Shown here: piece after piece, positions 1 to 9,375 of the stretch | How the letters are laid out: every line of letters begins with the position of its first letter | How positions within the stretch are numbered: the first letter of the stretch is position 1 | Assembly (NCBI GenBank): GCA_003559215.1 | Contig: PWMF01000155.1 | Location: 1-64,000 of the forward strand | DNA: 64,000 nucleotides | Reading direction: 5' to 3' | DNA from: Natrialbaceae archaeon | GTDB taxonomy: Archaea > Halobacteriota > Halobacteria > Halobacteriales > Natrialbaceae | Position numbers and translations under genes: made by a program | Notes under the pieces: generated by a model | The model's input: only the letters and a program-made list of their open reading frames with translations | What the model was told of the DNA's origin: nothing | Database searches by the model: none

Positions 1-62
1 CTGTACGTAACGCGAGTTTCACGCGGCCCCTCTGAATAAAGAAACCGTACTACTATCTACTG

Positions 63-428
63 TTACGGTTCACCCTCGAGCCGCTCCTGTAACCGAACCC
101 TCGCCTCGCTCCGTCGCTCCCGGGAGCAGGTCGGCCCCTCGAGCGAGAACTCGACCTCGAGCTCGTCGACCGTTCGCCGGTAGACGTTCGTCTGGCGGCC
201 TTCTTCGGAGAGCCGTTGTCCGTCACAGGTCAGCAGACCGGCGTCGACGAGTTCCTCGATGCGCCGGTAACAGGTGGCGATCGGGATGCCGACGTCGTCG
301 CTCAGCCGCCTCGCGGACTTGGGGGTCGCCGCCGCACAGAGGATCGCCGCGCTGTACTCCTTGCCAACCGCCGACAGCACCGTCGGCGTCGGCGAGTCGG
401 AACGCTCGTCGCTCCGGGCTCGAGTCAT
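63..428 (-). CDS. Winged-helix transcriptional regulator
   Basis: A 121-residue protein. Residues about 15-75 read as a winged helix: SAVGKEYSAAILCA, then RRLSDDVGIPIATCYRRIEEL as the recognition helix, then a LVDAGLLTCDG wing. The C-terminus (RERRSEARVRLQERL) is charged and helical. I start it at the ATG encoding MTRARSDERS, because the open frame upstream has no haloarchaeal character and runs into the divergent gene. It is probably a small ArsR-like regulator of unknown target. It is divergent from the CinA-like gene, with an AT-rich patch (about 475-495) between them that could serve both promoters. Confidence 0.75.
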   Translation of the reverse strand: MTRARSDERSDSPTPTVLSAVGKEYSAAILCAAATPKSARRLSDDVGIPIATCYRRIEELVDAGLLTCDGQRLSEEGRQTNVYRRTVDELEVEFSLEGPTCSRERRSEARVRLQERLEGEP

Positions 429-555
429 GGAAGCGTCCACGCGGGAGTCGACAGTGAGTATTGTGGATCGGCTGAAAGTTTTTCTTTTTATACGATGGGG
501 AGCGGGGTCGACGGGTGGCGGGACCCATTTGAACCGTCGGTTCGAAGGCGAGGGT

Positions 556-1248
556 ATGAACGCCGCGGTCGTGACGGTCGGGGACGAACTGCTCGCCGGA
601 CGGACGACGAACACCAACGCCACCTGGCTCTGCGAACGGCTCGCGGATCGGGGCGTGACCGTCGAACGGGTGACGACCGTCCCCGACCGGATCGAGGACA
701 TCACCGCCGTCGTCGGCGACTACAGCGAGACCTACGACGCCGTCCTCGTCACGGGCGGGCTCGGGCCGACCCACGACGACGTCACGATGGAGGGGATCGC
801 GGCGACGTTCGGACGGGAGCTCGAGCCCGACGAGACCGCCCTCGAGTGGCTCGAGGAGCACGGCTACTCGCGATCGGATCTGACGACGGGAACGGCCGAT
901 CTGCCCGCGGGGTCGCGGCCGCTACACAACGAGGCTGGGGTCGCTCCCGGCGCGGTTCTCGAGAACGTCTACGTCCTCCCGGGGGTTCCGACCGAGATGC
1001 GGGCGATGTTCGAGACGGTCGCCGAGGAGTTTGCCGGGACCCGAGTGTACCGGGAGACGGTCGTCGCTGACGAGCCCGAGAGCGCGCTGCTCGATCGCCT
1101 CGAGACCCTCAACCGGGAGTTCGACGTCTCGGTAGGGAGCTACCCCGGCGAGTCGGTCCGGCTCGAGCTCTCCGGTTCCGACGAGAAGACGGTCGCAGCA
1201 GCGGCGGCGTGGCTCCGCGAGCGAGTGGAGACGATCGAGGAGTCGTAG
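556..1248 (+). CDS. CinA/MoCF-type molybdopterin-binding domain protein
   Basis: A 230-residue protein opening with MNAAVVTVGDELLAG, the start of CinA N-terminal (MoCF_biosynth) domains. GGLGPTHDDVT (about residues 69-79) and the VLPGVPTEMRAMF segment (about 138-150) are the family's signature loops. Only the N-terminal domain is present; there is no C-terminal nicotinamide-nucleotide amidase domain, as is usual in archaea. In related proteins the domain binds molybdopterin- or nucleotide-like ligands, but the archaeal single-domain role is not settled. The start is the first in-frame ATG after the AT-rich intergenic patch. Confidence 0.85.
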   Translation: MNAAVVTVGDELLAGRTTNTNATWLCERLADRGVTVERVTTVPDRIEDITAVVGDYSETYDAVLVTGGLGPTHDDVTMEGIAATFGRELEPDETALEWLEEHGYSRSDLTTGTADLPAGSRPLHNEAGVAPGAVLENVYVLPGVPTEMRAMFETVAEEFAGTRVYRETVVADEPESALLDRLETLNREFDVSVGSYPGESVRLELSGSDEKTVAAAAAWLRERVETIEES

Positions 1249-1277
1249 CGGTCGCGGTTACCCGTCGTTGAGCCGCG

Positions 1278-1403
1278 TTATCGGTAGAGGTACGCCAGCC
1301 AGACGATCGTTACCGCGAGACTCACCAGAAGCGTTCCCCAGCCGGCGATATCCATCGGGAGCGTCGTTTCGGCCTCGAGCACGACGGCAGTCAGTTCGTT
1401 CAT
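1278..1403 (-). CDS. Small single-pass membrane protein (41 aa)
   Basis: A 41-codon frame, short enough to be missed by automatic callers. It reads MNELTAVVLEAETTLPMD, then one hydrophobic helix (IAGWGTLLVSLAVTIVWLAYLY), then stop. An acidic outer segment plus one membrane span is typical of haloarchaeal membrane microproteins. It lies between the CinA-like gene and the divergent NAD-kinase-like gene, with no other gene in the gap. Function unknown. Confidence 0.6.
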   Translation of the reverse strand: MNELTAVVLEAETTLPMDIAGWGTLLVSLAVTIVWLAYLYR

Positions 1404-1499
1404 GTCTCGCGGTCGGTTCCGATCCCTCTTAGTCTTTCAGAAAACGTGTCGTTCGGTGAAAAGCCACACGGCTTTGGTCGCCGCCTCCGAAGGCCCGCT

Positions 1500-2606
1500 A
1501 TGGACACGATCGGCGTCGTCGTCAACCCGATCGCCGGCATGGGCGGGCGGGTCGGACTGAAGGGAACCGACGGGAAGGTCACGGAGGCGCGTCGACGCGG
1601 CGCCACCACGCGGGCGCCCGAGCGAGCGCGCCGGGCGCTCGAGGTGCTGTCCCGCGAGACCAACGGGCTGACGGTGTACACGGCCGCGGGACCGATGGGC
1701 GAGGACGCGGCTCGAGACACCGGCTTCGATCCGGAGGTCGTCTACGACGCCTGGGCGGAGTCGGCCGAGGGACCGCCCGCGGACCCCGGGGAGGCCGAGA
1801 CGACCGCCGGAGACACGCGGGCGGCCGTCCGGGCGTTTCTCGAGCGAGGCGTCGACCTCGTCCTGTTCGTCGGCGGTGACGGGACGGCCGTCGACGTCGC
1901 CGAGGTGCTCGAGGAGACCGGCGACGAGACACCGATGCTCGGCGTGCCAGCGGGGGTCAAGATCTACTCCTCGGTGTTCGCCGTCACCCCCAGAGACGCC
2001 GGACGGATCGCGGCCGGGTTCGACGCGGTCGAGCCCCGCGAGGTCAACGACATCGACGAGGCGGCCTACCGCGAGGGCGAGGTTCGGTCCGAGCTACGGG
2101 CGGTCGTTCCGGTGCCGGTCGCGCCGGACGTCCAGTCGGGAAAGCAGGTCTCGAGCGGCAGCACCGAATCGCTGGCCGCGGGCTTTGCCCGCGAGATCGA
2201 GGACGGGCGGACCTACGTTTTCGGTCCGGGCGGAACCGTCGGCGCGATCGAGGCCGAACTCGGGATCGACGCCTCCCCGCTCGGGGTCGACGTCTGGCGC
2301 GACGGCGAGGTGCTCGCCACCGACGCCGCGGAAGCGGAGATCCTCGAGGTCCTCGAGGATCCCGTCACGATCGTCGTCTCGCCGATCGGCGGCCAGGGCT
2401 TCGTCTTTGGGCGGGGCAACCACCAGCTCTCTCCCGCGGTGATCCGGCGGACCGACGAGATCGCGGTTGTCGCCGCCGGAGAGAAACTCGACGCGATCGA
2501 CGCGCTCCGGGTTGACACCGACGACGACGAACTCGACGAGGAACTGCGGGGCTGGATGAAGGTTCGGACGGGACGGTTCACGACTCGACTCGTGAAGGTT
2601 GTTTAA
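1500..2606 (+). CDS. ATP-NAD kinase family protein
   Basis: A 368-residue protein beginning MDTIGVVVNPIAGMGGRVGLKGTDG, a glycine-rich nucleotide loop. It carries the family's GGDGT motif (FVGGDGTAVDVAEVL, about residues 121-135) and a C-terminal GRGNHQLSP block seen in the archaeal/AcoX-like branch. The expected role is ATP- or polyphosphate-dependent phosphorylation of NAD or a related diol substrate, but substrate specificity cannot be read from the sequence. The ATG is chosen because the ORF upstream of it is not conserved-looking. Confidence 0.85.
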   Translation: MDTIGVVVNPIAGMGGRVGLKGTDGKVTEARRRGATTRAPERARRALEVLSRETNGLTVYTAAGPMGEDAARDTGFDPEVVYDAWAESAEGPPADPGEAETTAGDTRAAVRAFLERGVDLVLFVGGDGTAVDVAEVLEETGDETPMLGVPAGVKIYSSVFAVTPRDAGRIAAGFDAVEPREVNDIDEAAYREGEVRSELRAVVPVPVAPDVQSGKQVSSGSTESLAAGFAREIEDGRTYVFGPGGTVGAIEAELGIDASPLGVDVWRDGEVLATDAAEAEILEVLEDPVTIVVSPIGGQGFVFGRGNHQLSPAVIRRTDEIAVVAAGEKLDAIDALRVDTDDDELDEELRGWMKVRTGRFTTRLVKVV

Positions 2607-2709
2607 GGAGGGGGCGTTCGACGGATTCTGTGACAACGATATTACCATCGGGTGCAGAGATACTGTGTGTATAGTCAGGATTAAGGTGACCTCTAGCTTA
2701 TCACGCCCC

Positions 2710-3741
2710 ATGGAAACGCGGAAAGTGCAGCGACTCGGTCCGTCGACGCTCGCAATGACCCTTCCAGCGGAGTGGGCGTCCGAACACGACGTCGAGAAGG
2801 GGGACGAAGTGACGATTCGGACTAGCGGCAAGGGGACGCTAACCGTGATGCCGGAGTCGGCCAACACCGAGGAGACGGAGGCGACGATTCACGTCGACAA
2901 CCTCGACGCGGCCGCCGTCGAGCGGGCGATCGTCGCCCAGTACGTCCTCGGCCGTCGGGTGATCCGGATCCAGTGTGAGGACGGCGCCCTCGAGTCCGAG
3001 CATATCAACGCGGTCTACCAGGCCGAAACCCAGCTGATGGGGCTGGGCGTGATCGAGGAGACTCCCGAGAACATCTCGATTCGCTGCTCGGTCGACCCCG
3101 AGGACTTCACCCTCGACAACCTCCTCGAGCGCCTCGAGCGAACCGGCCGGACGATGCGCGGGGAGGCGATCAAGGCTCTGGCCCACGGCAACCCGGATCT
3201 CGCCCAGCGCGCGCTGAACCGCGAACGGCAGGCCAACAAAATTTTCGTGCTCCTGTTGCGCCTGATCTTTACGGCCTACCAGAACCCGAACCTCGCACGG
3301 GCGGTCGGGCTCAACAGCGGCTTCCCGCTGATCGGCTACCGCTCGATCGCAAAGAACCTCGAGCTCACGGCGGACAACGCCGAGGACATCGCTGACATCG
3401 TCATGGAGACGGAAGGGCACACCCTCGACATCGACAGCTCGGTTATGCGGAACATCCGGGAGCTGAACGAAACGGTCGACGAGATCACTTCGCTGGCGGT
3501 CGAAGCCGCCGTCGAACGGGACTACGACAAGTCCAACGAGGTCCGGTCGCTGTTCCACGAGATCGCCGATCGGGAAAAGGAGATCCTCGCCGAACTCCCC
3601 GAGATGGCGAACGAAGACCTGCTGCGGGTTCGCGAGGTGCTCGTTAGCCTCCAGCAGACCGCCCAGTACGCGATGCGAAACGCCGAAATCTCGGCGAATC
3701 TCGCGCTCAACGAGGAATCCGAGCACACGACGATCAGCTGA
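2710..3741 (+). CDS. AbrB/SpoVT-PhoU fusion regulator
   Basis: A 343-residue protein. Residues 1-50 (METRKVQRLGPSTLAMTLPAEWA...KGDEVTI) form a swapped-hairpin AbrB/SpoVT-type DNA-binding domain. From about residue 115 to 330 come PhoU-like helical repeats (RTMRGEAIKAL...; ELTADNAEDIADIVM). Such archaeal PhoU-like regulators are linked to phosphate-responsive control, usually near Pst transporters. No pst genes are visible here, so the target is unknown. The ATG follows an AT-rich stretch (about 2640-2700). Confidence 0.88.
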   Translation: METRKVQRLGPSTLAMTLPAEWASEHDVEKGDEVTIRTSGKGTLTVMPESANTEETEATIHVDNLDAAAVERAIVAQYVLGRRVIRIQCEDGALESEHINAVYQAETQLMGLGVIEETPENISIRCSVDPEDFTLDNLLERLERTGRTMRGEAIKALAHGNPDLAQRALNRERQANKIFVLLLRLIFTAYQNPNLARAVGLNSGFPLIGYRSIAKNLELTADNAEDIADIVMETEGHTLDIDSSVMRNIRELNETVDEITSLAVEAAVERDYDKSNEVRSLFHEIADREKEILAELPEMANEDLLRVREVLVSLQQTAQYAMRNAEISANLALNEESEHTTIS

Positions 3742-3857
3742 TCGAGCCGCGACTGCGGGCCCGCCTCCGATCCGGCGATCGGCGGCGACCGCGGCCGCTC
3801 CCGGCGTCGTGTTTCCGTTGACGGAAACCTTTTTCGCTGCGTGTCGACTCCCGGCTA

Positions 3858-6800
3858 ATGAGTCAGTCAGCCCCGTCCCCGACCGAGGTCCTCGAGGCGT
3901 TCGATTCGCTCGCGGGACCGGGGACGCCCCTGACCACGGCGGAGGTCGCGGCGGAGTTCGACTGCACGGACCGGACGATCTACAACAAGCTGGACGCGCT
4001 CGTCGAGGACGGCCGTCTCGAGACGAAGAAGGTCGGCTCCCGCGGTCGGGTGTGGTGGCGACGCCTCGGACTCGGCGCCGACGGCGGAGCGGCGACGGAA
4101 TCCGCCGGATCGACGTTTCGCCGGCTGTTCGAGAACGTACCCGGCCGATACCTCATCCTGGAGCCCGACGACTACGAGATCGTGGCGGCGAGCGACGCGT
4201 ACCTCGAGGCGACGATGACCGACCGTAACGAGATCATAGGCGAGACGCTGTTCGACGCCTTTCCCGCCGGCGACCCCGATCACGAGGGGGTGTCCGAACT
4301 ACGCGCGTCGCTCGAACGGGTGAAGGCGCGACGGGAGGAGGACGCGATGCCGGTGACGTACTACCCGATCCCGCGGCGGGACGACGGAAACGGCGGGTTC
4401 GAGGACCGCTGGTGGACTCCGGTAAACGCCCCGGTCTTCGGCGCGAGTGACGACCTCGAGTACCTCGTCCACCGGGTCGAAGACGTCACGCCGATCGTCC
4501 GTCAGCTTCGAACGGACGAGGAGGAGGTAACGCTCGAGACCGCGGATCCGAACGATTTGCACCTCGCTGCGGACGCCGTGCTCCAGGGCGACGAACTCAA
4601 GCGGTCCAAGGAGCGGGCGCACGAGCGATTGCGCGAGAGCGAACGACGGCTCGACGCCTTCGTGACCGCGACCACAGAGCTCGTCTATCGGATGAGTCCC
4701 GACTGGACCGAAATGTACGAACTCGACGGACGAGGACTTCTCGAGGATACGGACGATCCCCTCGACACCTGGTTCGAGGAGTACATTCCGCGGGACGAAC
4801 AACGACGCGTTCGGGATGCGATCGACGACGCCGTCGAAAGCGAGAGCGCCTTCGAGCTAGAACACGAGGTCCTGCGAGCCGACGGGACGCGAGGGTGGGT
4901 CGAATCTCGAGCCGTTCCGATCCGCGACGAGGAGGGGGCGATCGTCGAGTGGTTCGGAGCGGCGACCGACGTAACCGCACGCAAACGGATCGAACACGCC
5001 CTCCGCGAGAGCGAGGAGCGATTCCGGGCTATCGCGAACCTCGTCCCCGACCTCATGTGGAGCAACGATCCGGACGGCTCGGTGACCTGGTACAACCAGC
5101 AGTGGTTCGAGTACACCGGACAGTCCCGCGAGGACGCCACCAGGGACGGCTGGCTGGACGCGATCCACCCCGCGGACCGCGAGCAGTCCCTCGAGACCTT
5201 CCAACGCGCCCTCGACGAGGGCGAACCGTTCCGACACGAGCACCGCATTCGCCGTCACGACGGCGAGTACCGCTGGTTCCTCGCCCGGGGCAGACCGATC
5301 GAGGACGACGACGGGACGATCAGCCGCTGGTTCGGCACGGCGACCGACATCCACGACGAACGCGAAACGAAAGCGGCGCTCGAGCGGCTCAGCGCGGCGA
5401 GCCAGGACCTGATCGGCGGCGACGGCGGGGAGATCGCCGATCGCGTCGCGGAGGTCGGCCGCGAGGTCCTCGGCGTCGAACACGCCGCGCTGTGGCGCTA
5501 CGACCAGACCGCCGGCGACCTCGAGCGCTACGACAACCGCTTCGACGACGGGCTGGACGTCGACACCGTCGCGTACCCCGAGGATCTCTCCGAGCTGGCC
5601 TGGGACGTGTTCGTCGGCGACGAGGTCGCGGTCGCTCGCGACCCGACCGTTTCCGATCCGGACCCCGACGTACTGCCCCTCCGGAGTAAGGTTCTGATCC
5701 CCCTCGGGCGACACGGGGTGCTCTGTGCCGGCTCGCCGCACCCGGACGCGATCGACGACCGAACGGTCGATCTCGCGGAGACGGTCGGGGCGACCGTCGA
5801 ATCGGCGTGGGACCGAGCCGAGGGCGAACGCCAGCTCGCGGAGCGAAACGAGGAGCTCGAGCGGCTCGACTCCCTCAACGCCCTTATCAGGGGGATCGAT
5901 CGGGCGCTCGTGGAGGCCGATAGCCCCGAGGCGATCGACGCCGCCGTCTGCGAGCGCCTCGCGGAGGCGGATCGCTACGAGTTCGCCTGGATCGGCGACC
6001 GCGACCCCGGAACGGGCGCGGTTACGCCGCGCGAGTTCGCCGGCGTCGACCGGGGCTACCTCGAGACGCTCCCGGGCGAGACCGACGAACGACAGGCGAG
6101 CGAGGATCCGGTCGCCGAGGCGGCGCGAACGGGCGAGCTTCGGGTCGTCTCCGACGTCGCCATCGATCCGCGAGCCGCGTCCTGGCGGGAGGCGACCCTC
6201 GAGCGAGGGGCGCGCTCGTGTATCGCCATCCCGCTGGTCTACAACGGCTCGCGGTACGGCGTCCTCGCGGTGTACGCGAGTCGTCCCCAGCCCGACGCGG
6301 GCGACCACGCCGTCTTCGGGGAGCTCGGTCGGACGATCGCACACGCGCTCAACGCCGTCGAAACCAAGCGTACCCTCCTCACCGACAGCGTGGTCGAGCT
6401 GACGATCGACGTTCGGGAGCCCGACGACGTCCTCTCGCGACTCGCTCGGGAGGCGGACTGCGAGATCGAGTTCGAGGGTCTCGTCCCTCGGCAGGGAGAT
6501 ACCGTTCGCCTGTTCTTCCGCGCGACGACGGCCGATCCGGAGCCGGTTCGTACCGCCGCGTCTCGGGTTCCCGCCGTCGCCGAGATCGAGACGCTCAGGA
6601 GCGAGGACGGCGAGTGCGAGTTCGAGGCGTCGGTCACCGGACGGACGCTCGCGTCGTACGTCGTCGAGAACGGCGGCGTCGTTCGGTCACTCACCGCGAC
6701 CGACGAGGCGACGACCCTGGTCGTCGATCTCCCCGCGGCCGACAGCGCCAGAACGTTCGTCGAGACCGTTCGCGAGGAGTACTCCCACACCGATCTCGTC

Positions 6801-7046
6801 TCTCGGCGGACGCGTAACCGCCCAGTTACGACCCGGGAAGACCTGCGGGACGCGCTCGGTGAGCGATTTACCGATCGACAGCGCGAGGTGCTCGAGACCG
6901 CGTACCGGAGCGGATTCTTCGAATCGCCGCGCGTGCGGACGGGACGGGAGCTGTCCGAGGCGCTGGACATCGCCCAACCGACCTTCTCACACCACCTCCG
7001 GGAGGCCCAGCGTCGCCTCTGCGAGTTGGCGTTCGAGAACGCCTGA
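3858..7046 (+). CDS. Bat-like PAS/GAF sensor regulator with HTH_10 output
   Basis: A 1062-residue soluble multidomain regulator. Order: N-terminal HTH (about 8-70, AEFDCTDRTIYNKLDALVEDGRL); a PAS-like domain (about 88-210); two PAS/PAC units (about 255-375 and 385-505, each ending in the W(F)G(T)ATD motif); two GAF domains (about 510-650 and 690-830); a bacterio-opsin-activator-type domain (about 835-985); and a C-terminal HTH_10 (FTDRQREVLETAYRSGFFESPR...TFSHHLREAQRRL). No histidine-kinase or receiver domain is present, so ligand or redox signals probably act directly on DNA binding. No bop or carotenoid genes are adjacent, so the target is unknown. Confidence 0.9.
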   Translation: MSQSAPSPTEVLEAFDSLAGPGTPLTTAEVAAEFDCTDRTIYNKLDALVEDGRLETKKVGSRGRVWWRRLGLGADGGAATESAGSTFRRLFENVPGRYLILEPDDYEIVAASDAYLEATMTDRNEIIGETLFDAFPAGDPDHEGVSELRASLERVKARREEDAMPVTYYPIPRRDDGNGGFEDRWWTPVNAPVFGASDDLEYLVHRVEDVTPIVRQLRTDEEEVTLETADPNDLHLAADAVLQGDELKRSKERAHERLRESERRLDAFVTATTELVYRMSPDWTEMYELDGRGLLEDTDDPLDTWFEEYIPRDEQRRVRDAIDDAVESESAFELEHEVLRADGTRGWVESRAVPIRDEEGAIVEWFGAATDVTARKRIEHALRESEERFRAIANLVPDLMWSNDPDGSVTWYNQQWFEYTGQSREDATRDGWLDAIHPADREQSLETFQRALDEGEPFRHEHRIRRHDGEYRWFLARGRPIEDDDGTISRWFGTATDIHDERETKAALERLSAASQDLIGGDGGEIADRVAEVGREVLGVEHAALWRYDQTAGDLERYDNRFDDGLDVDTVAYPEDLSELAWDVFVGDEVAVARDPTVSDPDPDVLPLRSKVLIPLGRHGVLCAGSPHPDAIDDRTVDLAETVGATVESAWDRAEGERQLAERNEELERLDSLNALIRGIDRALVEADSPEAIDAAVCERLAEADRYEFAWIGDRDPGTGAVTPREFAGVDRGYLETLPGETDERQASEDPVAEAARTGELRVVSDVAIDPRAASWREATLERGARSCIAIPLVYNGSRYGVLAVYASRPQPDAGDHAVFGELGRTIAHALNAVETKRTLLTDSVVELTIDVREPDDVLSRLAREADCEIEFEGLVPRQGDTVRLFFRATTADPEPVRTAASRVPAVAEIETLRSEDGECEFEASVTGRTLASYVVENGGVVRSLTATDEATTLVVDLPAADSARTFVETVREEYSHTDLVSRRTRNRPVTTREDLRDALGERFTDRQREVLETAYRSGFFESPRVRTGRELSEALDIAQPTFSHHLREAQRRLCELAFENA

Positions 7047-7192
7047 TCCTACGCCCGGAGCCGTCACCGGACGGCGCAGCGAGCGACGACGCTAATCCTC
7101 CGGAATGCGATCTAGATGGTTCTACACCGCTTCGTCGGTGATCGAAACAGTTCGAAACTAGGCTTTCGTCCGATGCACGCCTATCGCGGAAC

Positions 7193-7537
7193 GTGATCAA
7201 TAAGAGCGCGGAACCCTCCAGCGCACTCTCGACCGACGCGGCTCTCGAACTCCTTTCGGACGCACGGCGCCGGGAACTCCTGATGGCACTGTTGGAACGC
7301 GACCCGCGGGACGGTGCCGACGCGTGGCTCCCTCTGGAAGCCCTCGTGGAGTCGGGAGGCCGCGACCTCGAGCTCCGCCTGCGCCACTCACACCTGCCGA
7401 AACTCGAGTCGACATCGGTCATCGACTGGCGACGGGACTCGAACGAGATCCGAACGGGCCGCCGTTTCGACGAGCTCCGACCGCTACTCCGGTTGCTACG
7501 CGACCACCCCGACGCACTGCCGGGGGTCCGTCCGTAG
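7193..7537 (+). CDS. DUF7344-like winged-helix protein
   Basis: A 114-residue protein starting at GTG. The segment ALELLSDARRRELLMALLERDP is the first helix pair of the haloarchaeal DUF7344-type HTH family. SGGRDLELRLRHSHLPKLESTSVIDW follows as the helix and wing (about residues 50-80). It is probably a one-domain transcriptional regulator; ligand and target are unknown. It stands alone between the large PAS/GAF regulator and the membrane transporter. Confidence 0.75.
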   Translation: MINKSAEPSSALSTDAALELLSDARRRELLMALLERDPRDGADAWLPLEALVESGGRDLELRLRHSHLPKLESTSVIDWRRDSNEIRTGRRFDELRPLLRLLRDHPDALPGVRP

Positions 7538-7814
7538 TCGTTCCGAGTCGCCCCGCCGATTCGCGCCGGTCGTCGCCAGCGGTACCTACTGTGCCCGGTC
7601 CCGCTCCGAGAGTGATCGAGTCGCGGTGACGGGACGGCGGGCTCGCCACGTGACGAGGGCTACTCGTGGACGGTTGCGCGACGGACCATCATGCTAAATC
7701 GGGCACGAACCTGGTTGAAAAGATACATACGCGTCGGTTTCGATACTCGCCGTCATCGTCCGACACACCGCCCGTCTCCGGAACGCCGTTCGCTCGCAGC
7801 GCACGCTTCTGGTC

Positions 7815-8672
7815 GTGATCGGCGCCACGCTCGCGGGTGTGGCGTACCCAACGCTCGCCGCTCCACTTCAGCCGCTCCTGCCGGTGCTCGTCGCCGGATT
7901 GATCTTCACGGGGTTTTACGGGTTCAGCCTCGGCGAGGCAACGGGCCAGCGCGTCTCGCTTCCCGTCGTCGCCTCCCTGCTCTGTCTCTACCTGCTCGTC
8001 CCGGCCGCGCTGTACCCCGTCGCCGCCGCAGTGCTCTCCGGAGAGATGCTGCTTGGCGTCCTCGTGGTACTCTCGGCGCCGCTGGCGGCCGGGAGCTCGA
8101 TTATCTGGACGCGTCTGAGCGGCGGGAACACCGTTCTGACGACGGTCATCGTCCTCGCCTCGATGCTGCTCGCGCCGCTCGTCATGCCCTCGCTCATCAC
8201 GCTGTTCGCCGACTCGGCGGTCGAGGTCTCGGCTTCGGAGCTGCTCCTCGAGCTCGGGGCAATCGTCCTCGCGGGCGGCGCGCTCGCGTACGTCGTCCCC
8301 GACGGATCGGTCTCCGAGAGCCGGCTGGACGGGTTCTCGATCGTCACGATCGGCGCCCTGATCTACGCCGGCGTCGGCGGCTCGACGCTCTCGCTCGAGC
8401 CCTCGCAGCTGGCGTTCGTCGGCGCCATCGGGGCCGCAGCGATCGGTCTCAGCGCGGCGGTCGCGTACGGGCTGTACGCACGCGGGATGCAACAGGACGA
8501 CTGCGTCACCGTGCTCTTCTCGAGTTCGATGAAGAACATGAGCGTCTCGGTGATGGTCGGGGCGGTGCTGGGCGGAGGGACGATCGTCGCCAGCATCACC
8601 GCCTTCTACGTCGTCCAGCAGCTCGTGAGCAGCTCCCTGGTTCGGCACCTCGACGCCTCCGTCGGCGGGTAG
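7815..8672 (+). CDS. Bile acid:sodium symporter family membrane transporter
   Basis: A 285-residue, very hydrophobic protein with about nine membrane helices and BASS-family-like segments (GFYGFSLGEATGQRVSL; APLAAGSSIIWTRLSGGN; SSSMKNMSVSVMVGAVLG). The family moves bile acids or organic anions, often with Na+; the archaeal substrate is unknown. The start is uncertain. GTG 7815 falls inside what should be the first membrane helix, while in-frame coding (ending TLLVV) continues back to a stop at 7716-7718 with no ATG, GTG or TTG. The true start may use a rare codon, or the 5' end may be damaged. Confidence 0.7.
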   Translation: MIGATLAGVAYPTLAAPLQPLLPVLVAGLIFTGFYGFSLGEATGQRVSLPVVASLLCLYLLVPAALYPVAAAVLSGEMLLGVLVVLSAPLAAGSSIIWTRLSGGNTVLTTVIVLASMLLAPLVMPSLITLFADSAVEVSASELLLELGAIVLAGGALAYVVPDGSVSESRLDGFSIVTIGALIYAGVGGSTLSLEPSQLAFVGAIGAAAIGLSAAVAYGLYARGMQQDDCVTVLFSSSMKNMSVSVMVGAVLGGGTIVASITAFYVVQQLVSSSLVRHLDASVGG

Positions 8673-8752
8673 TCGCCGACGCCCGGTTGCGGGCTACCCG
8701 TCGGCTTGCGCGAATGAAAGCAATTAAGCGACCCCACTCGGAACCCTCGAGC

Positions 8753-8938
8753 ATGGCTACGCAATCGGAGTCGACGGACAAGGGCCTGGGACTGGCGCTT
8801 GCACTCGGTGCGGTGGCAACCATCGGCGCGCTCGGCATGCTGGTCGGCGCCCCGGACATCGAAGCCGCGTGGGGGTTCGCCGGCGCGATGCTGTTTAGCG
8901 CGCTGGCTGTCGTCGCGATTCACCTCTACTGGGACTGA
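8753..8938 (+). CDS. Small two-helix membrane protein (DUF7525-like)
   Basis: A 61-residue protein: MATQSESTDKG followed by two hydrophobic helices (LALALGAVATIGALGMLVG and FAGAMLFSALAVVAIHLYW), ending in Asp. It resembles the small haloarchaeal DUF7525 family; function unknown. A TATA-like CAATTAAG lies about 30 bases before the ATG, consistent with a leaderless transcript. Confidence 0.75.
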   Translation: MATQSESTDKGLGLALALGAVATIGALGMLVGAPDIEAAWGFAGAMLFSALAVVAIHLYWD

Positions 8939-9026
8939 CGAGTCAACCGGTTTACGGTTCGATACCCCTCCTCGAGGCCCGCCATCAAACGTTAATACCG
9001 CCGACGACCTAGTGGGTGTACGGACG

Positions 9027-9251
9027 ATGACGAACTACTCCGACGAAGAGCAGCGTATTCTCTCGTATCTCCGGGAGAGTGCCGCCCGCGGCGAGCAGTA
9101 CTTCCGGGCGAAAAACATCGCGGAGGCGATCGGCCTCTCCTCGAAGCAGGTTGGCGCACGCCTCCCCCATCTCGCCGAGAAGTCAGACGAGGTCGACATC
9201 GAGAAGTGGGGCCGCGCCCGGTCGACGACCTGGCGGGTCACCGTCAGCTGA
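9027..9251 (+). CDS. Small HTH protein (DUF7123-like)
   Basis: A 74-residue protein: DEEQRILSYLRESAARGEQYFRAKNIAEAIGLSSKQVGARLPHL is a compact winged helix with recognition helix LSSKQVGARL, and the wing ends with the basic ARSTTWRVTVS. It matches the conserved haloarchaeal DUF7123-type small DNA-binding proteins. A TTAATA element (about 8991-8996) sits about 30 bases before the ATG. Target unknown. Confidence 0.8.
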   Translation: MTNYSDEEQRILSYLRESAARGEQYFRAKNIAEAIGLSSKQVGARLPHLAEKSDEVDIEKWGRARSTTWRVTVS

Positions 9252-9375
9252 GACGAACCGCGGTACGTCGGCTCCGACGCGACCTCGAGCCGTCCTGCGG
9301 TCGTGTCGAACTCGCTGTGACGGACCGTCTGAGGGGTTCGTGGTCTTTTTACCCCAGAACGACCGACGTAGTTGC

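Noticed and set aside
7691-8938. A 415-codon frame starting at ATG 7691 as the transporter gene
   Set aside because: It is in a different frame from the membrane-protein sequence and is Arg-rich; only its last 61 codons, from an inner ATG, are a real small membrane protein.
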